The notes beneath the pieces were generated by a model that saw nothing but the letters and a program-made list of their open reading frames with translations, had not been told where the DNA came from and ran no database searches. From positions 1,198,974 through 1,262,973 of the forward strand of contig CM035357.1 of the NCBI GenBank assembly GCA_020137815.1: 64,000 bases of DNA, read 5' to 3'. This document shows positions 61,852 to 64,000 of the stretch, piece after piece. Numbering within the stretch: the first letter of the stretch is position 1; the number at the start of each line of letters is the position of its first letter. The translations under genes and the position numbers were made by a program. Origin of the DNA: Hormiphora californensis. Lineage: Eukaryota > Ctenophora > Tentaculata > Cydippida > Pleurobrachiidae.

Positions 61852-63954
61852 CTGAGAAGAGTTGTTGGAGTGAGAGAGCCAACTGTCCTAGACGTAGATA
61901 ATCTGCCAACGTTGGCAAAGATGAACGCCCTGTAAGAACGTGTTGAGACTTGCAAAAAGTAGGAACGATAAAAACACCCGAACCGATTCGGTGTATTGCC
62001 AGCTTAGTTTCTGACACACAGTACTGACACAATGCTGCGGCTCATGAAGAAAGCACTTACCGATGATAGTTGAGGGAAGAAACTCTTGCCAGGTGTAGCG
62101 TAGAGCATACTGTAAGTTTTACAGGGTGTGTTATAGTCCATCTGGGGTATAGGACCACCAGCAGCAGCTGCTGCTACTGTTTTATCTCCTGCTGAGGCTG
62201 CTGAGGTTTCTTGGATCGTGTCGCGAGATGACTGGGAGGAAGAAATGTTGTGTTAGAATTTGTGTTAGAATGGCAATGGAAAGACTTGTGTGGAACAGAG
62301 AGTAGTAAAATGGGTTCTTCGGATTTGTAAGTAAGGAATAAACTGCTAGAATTTTCAGAGAACAGATCTATTACCTGGCTGTCAAGAAGTTTCTGTTCTG
62401 TCTCCTCTAGCGCCTGTTTCAGAGACTTTGCAGTACCCTCCGTCTCCTTTATCTTAGCGTTACTCTGTGCAGCTGCCAGACCTGGATGAGGGGTGGTGAA
62501 GTGATACTAAAATGCATGAGAGGACTCAAGTGATATGGAACATCTTCGCACTGCAGTACAAGGCCAGATGTGGCTACTTGATACCTTGCTTGTCATAGAG
62601 AAGATACGGAAAATTTCATCCTGATTCTGTACTCACCCTTGTTTGTTGCGAAGGTAATAAAGTGCTCCAGAAGGTATTTACAGTCAGACAGGGAGCTACT
62701 TCCAATAATATCTTGTAGGTCCAGGGTGTCCCCTCTCTCCCTTCCATCCATCATCTCCACTATATCACCCTGGAATTAGTTCATTAATTAGCTGTTTAAT
62801 TAATCTGTAATAATTCAATGAAAAAAGACGAAATTATGGGATGAGCTGTTGGGCAATTGGAACCCTGTTTTATCTCAGCTGAATCTCTTTCTGAATTCTG
62901 AAAACCCGTTTCCCACTGTACCTGGTGATCACTGATGCTCTCTTGTAGGTATTCCACCTGGGCAGTTAGACCCTCAATCTGTTCATCGAGCTCCTGTAAC
63001 TCGTCCTCATTCTGAGACAGAGAGAGGGGGATATTAGAGGTATTACTCATTCTGAGACAGAGGGGGGATTTTATATGTATTGTACTGACTTGAGAGGGGG
63101 GATATTAGTGGTACTGGTATTGCACTGACTTGACACGAGAGAGGGGGGATATTAGAGGTATTATACTGACTTAGTTTATTTTCTGGGGTTACATAAACAG
63201 TTGCCAGCTTTTTTCAATTTAAATCCCAACGTTGGCAAAAATGAATAAAGTCGCATTATTATGAAAACTTTATAAAAACACTAACCGGATTTCTCTCTTT
63301 GAGAAGTTTATCCTTTGCCTTAATAGCATGATCTAGATCCTTCTCCAACTTCTCTCTATCCTTCACCAGCCTATCAAGCTCCATCTCCATCTGGGTCACC
63401 GTGTGTTTCCTGTGAGGGGAGGGGAGGGTGGGATTAGATGGGATGGGCAGAGGCTGGGGCAAGGTGGAGATATCAGGGTGGTTTTTGTAGTGAAGGGCGA
63501 AAATGGATCGAAAACCCCAATCCTCGATCCATAAGTTAGCGGAATTATGACTCAGAACAAAGTGCAAGTGGGGACTCAGAACAAAGGGGGTTTGCAACTG
63601 GGAGCTGCAGCAGTTCTCGCATTTGCCATTCACGACACAAGTAATTTCAAATGGAGACAAGACAAATACCAGGAACCGACCGAAACAAGTAAACAACCAA
63701 TCAGAACTCGTTATTTAGGTCACGTGACTGGTAATCAAGCCAATCAGGGACCAGTATTCCCTGATTCGGTCGGTTCCTGACAAATACCTGATTAATGTTC
63801 TGACATATTTTCTTCTCGAACTGGTTCCACTTCTGTCTGGCAGAGAAGGATGAGTATTGGGAACTGAGACGCTTGTTAGTGTCTCTCTGCATCTGCTAGC
63901 CTGGATCTCAGCAACAGGGACACCCTTAGCTTGGGCTCGCTTTACATTCAACAC
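56279..63954 (-). CDS. KIF21: KIF21-type kinesin, C-terminal part (coiled coil and WD40 domain)
   Basis: KIF21 proteins are plus-end microtubule motors that restrain microtubule growth. Exons: 63,788-63,954, 63,286-63,390, 62,922-63,011, 62,637-62,769, 62,375-62,481, 62,061-62,231, 61,049-61,211, 58,941-59,000, 58,336-58,513, 58,047-58,161, 57,573-57,815, 57,270-57,374, 56,964-57,134, 56,578-56,731 and 56,279-56,418 (stop). All phases match after the first. Diagnostic segments: SARQKWNQFEKK, the autoinhibitory coiled coil MEMELDRLVKDREKL, SLSDCKYLLEHFITFATNK and GLAAAQSNAKIKETEG, NVFERL just before the WD40 domain, then blades VSGSTDGTIRVWDL, YSGSRDQTIKKWHI, AHKDRVQALAHIPS and TASADSTVKIWAI. 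The first exon needs one missing base between GVPVAEIQ and MQRDTNKR. The motor domain lies beyond 64,000. Confidence 0.92.
57931..58017. repeat. 87-bp hairpin in KIF21 intron
   Basis: Inverted arms GTCTGACTGTGGTCTG.AACCCCT and AGGGGTT.CCAGACCACAGTCAGAC with a ~38-bp loop. It begins about 30 bp downstream of the donor of exon 58,047-58,161. Probably a small MITE. Confidence 0.8.
58961..60700. repeat. ~165-bp tandem array built from a KIF21 exon start and its acceptor
   Basis: Ten copies of the exon piece complementary to ACAAGAGAGCCAGGAGCGGC plus GTCGTTGTGGCAG start near 58,968, 59,127, 59,297, 59,462, 59,627, 59,795, 59,968, 60,132, 60,298 and 60,464. The first belongs to the real 60-bp exon (58,941-59,000). 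Each is preceded (minus strand) by a pyrimidine-rich stretch ending CCCAG, so each unit carries a usable 3' splice site. Beyond 60,590 only the GGGGGAGGGAGGATGTGGG-type part continues. Open frames of 500-712 codons across the array are repeat artefacts. Confidence 0.88.
61660..61860. repeat. (GAGA)n microsatellite in KIF21 intron
   Basis: Purine-rich interrupted GAGAGA run between exons 61,049-61,211 and 62,061-62,231. The 61,380-61,570 stretch before it is also purine-rich (GAAAACC/AAAGAGAG words). No exon seen. Confidence 0.85.
63670..63779. mobile_element. hAT-like MITE, copy 3, at KIF21 splice donor
   Basis: 110 bp, ends CAGGAACCGACCGAA and TTCGGTCGGTTCCTG, centre GGTCACGTGAC. ACAAATAC flanks both sides (63,662-63,669 and 63,780-63,787), an 8-bp duplication. 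The right flank is exactly the first eight intron bases after exon 63,788-63,954 (GTATTTGT on the minus strand). CAGG-type termini plus 8-bp duplications fit the hAT superfamily. Confidence 0.9.
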
Positions 63955-64000
63955 CTAGAGGGGATGAAATGGGTTGGGAGAGAGACTTTTATGAAGGGCG

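Overview
The window is eukaryotic nuclear DNA from an animal. It has spliced genes with GT-AG introns, a metazoan Shaker-type potassium channel, an ELL elongation factor, a CDC50/TMEM30 flippase subunit and a KIF21-type kinesin. It also has many retroelements (LINE, Ty3/Gypsy, Penelope-like), palindromic DNA transposons and TTAGGG-type repeats. Nothing bacterial is present. The sequence does not fix the taxon; an early-branching marine invertebrate such as a ctenophore is a low-confidence guess, based on a Shaker-like channel that lacks the usual Pro-X-Pro in S6.

Layout. 1-18.6 kb is a repeat-rich zone without a confident host gene: a palindromic array (0.43-0.63 kb), a 475-bp satellite (0.95-2.88 kb), a 135-bp GC-rich triplicate (2.88-3.29 kb), a duplicated transposon segment (4.43-5.76 and 7.44-9.6 kb) interrupted by near-perfect fold-back elements, and eroded Pif1/Helitron helicase, RNase H, LINE and Penelope-like fragments. 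19.1-23.9 kb (+) is a three-exon Kv channel gene. 24.9-32.8 kb (-) is an eight-exon CDC50/TMEM30 gene. 33.1-41.0 kb (-) is a seven-exon ELL gene whose exons join in frame to 486 codons; its 5.1-kb last intron holds, on the opposite strand, one or two copies of an unrecognised small secreted/membrane protein gene. 41.7-55.4 kb is an L2/CR1-like LINE (-) split by a very young Ty3/Gypsy element (44,639-53,383; two 486-bp LTRs differing at two positions; TSD CTTG). 56.3-64 kb (-) is the 3' part of a KIF21-type kinesin gene (coiled coils plus WD40 domain); the motor domain lies beyond the right edge.

The host genes have unrelated jobs: membrane excitability, phospholipid flipping, Pol II elongation and microtubule transport. 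ELL and TMEM30 lie head-to-tail with 287 bp between stop and start codons. The most striking pattern is the relation between mobile or duplicated DNA and splice sites. Two hAT-like MITE copies have 8-bp target duplications that lie on 5' splice sites (TMEM30 intron 1, a KIF21 intron). A telomere-repeat fold-back sits between two copies of the ELL exon-6 splice donor. The TMEM30 exon-3 donor is tandemly duplicated. A KIF21 acceptor plus exon start is reiterated ten times. Several conserved exons (Kv, TMEM30, KIF21) carry one-base frame breaks, so either the assembly has residual indels or some of these loci are decaying.
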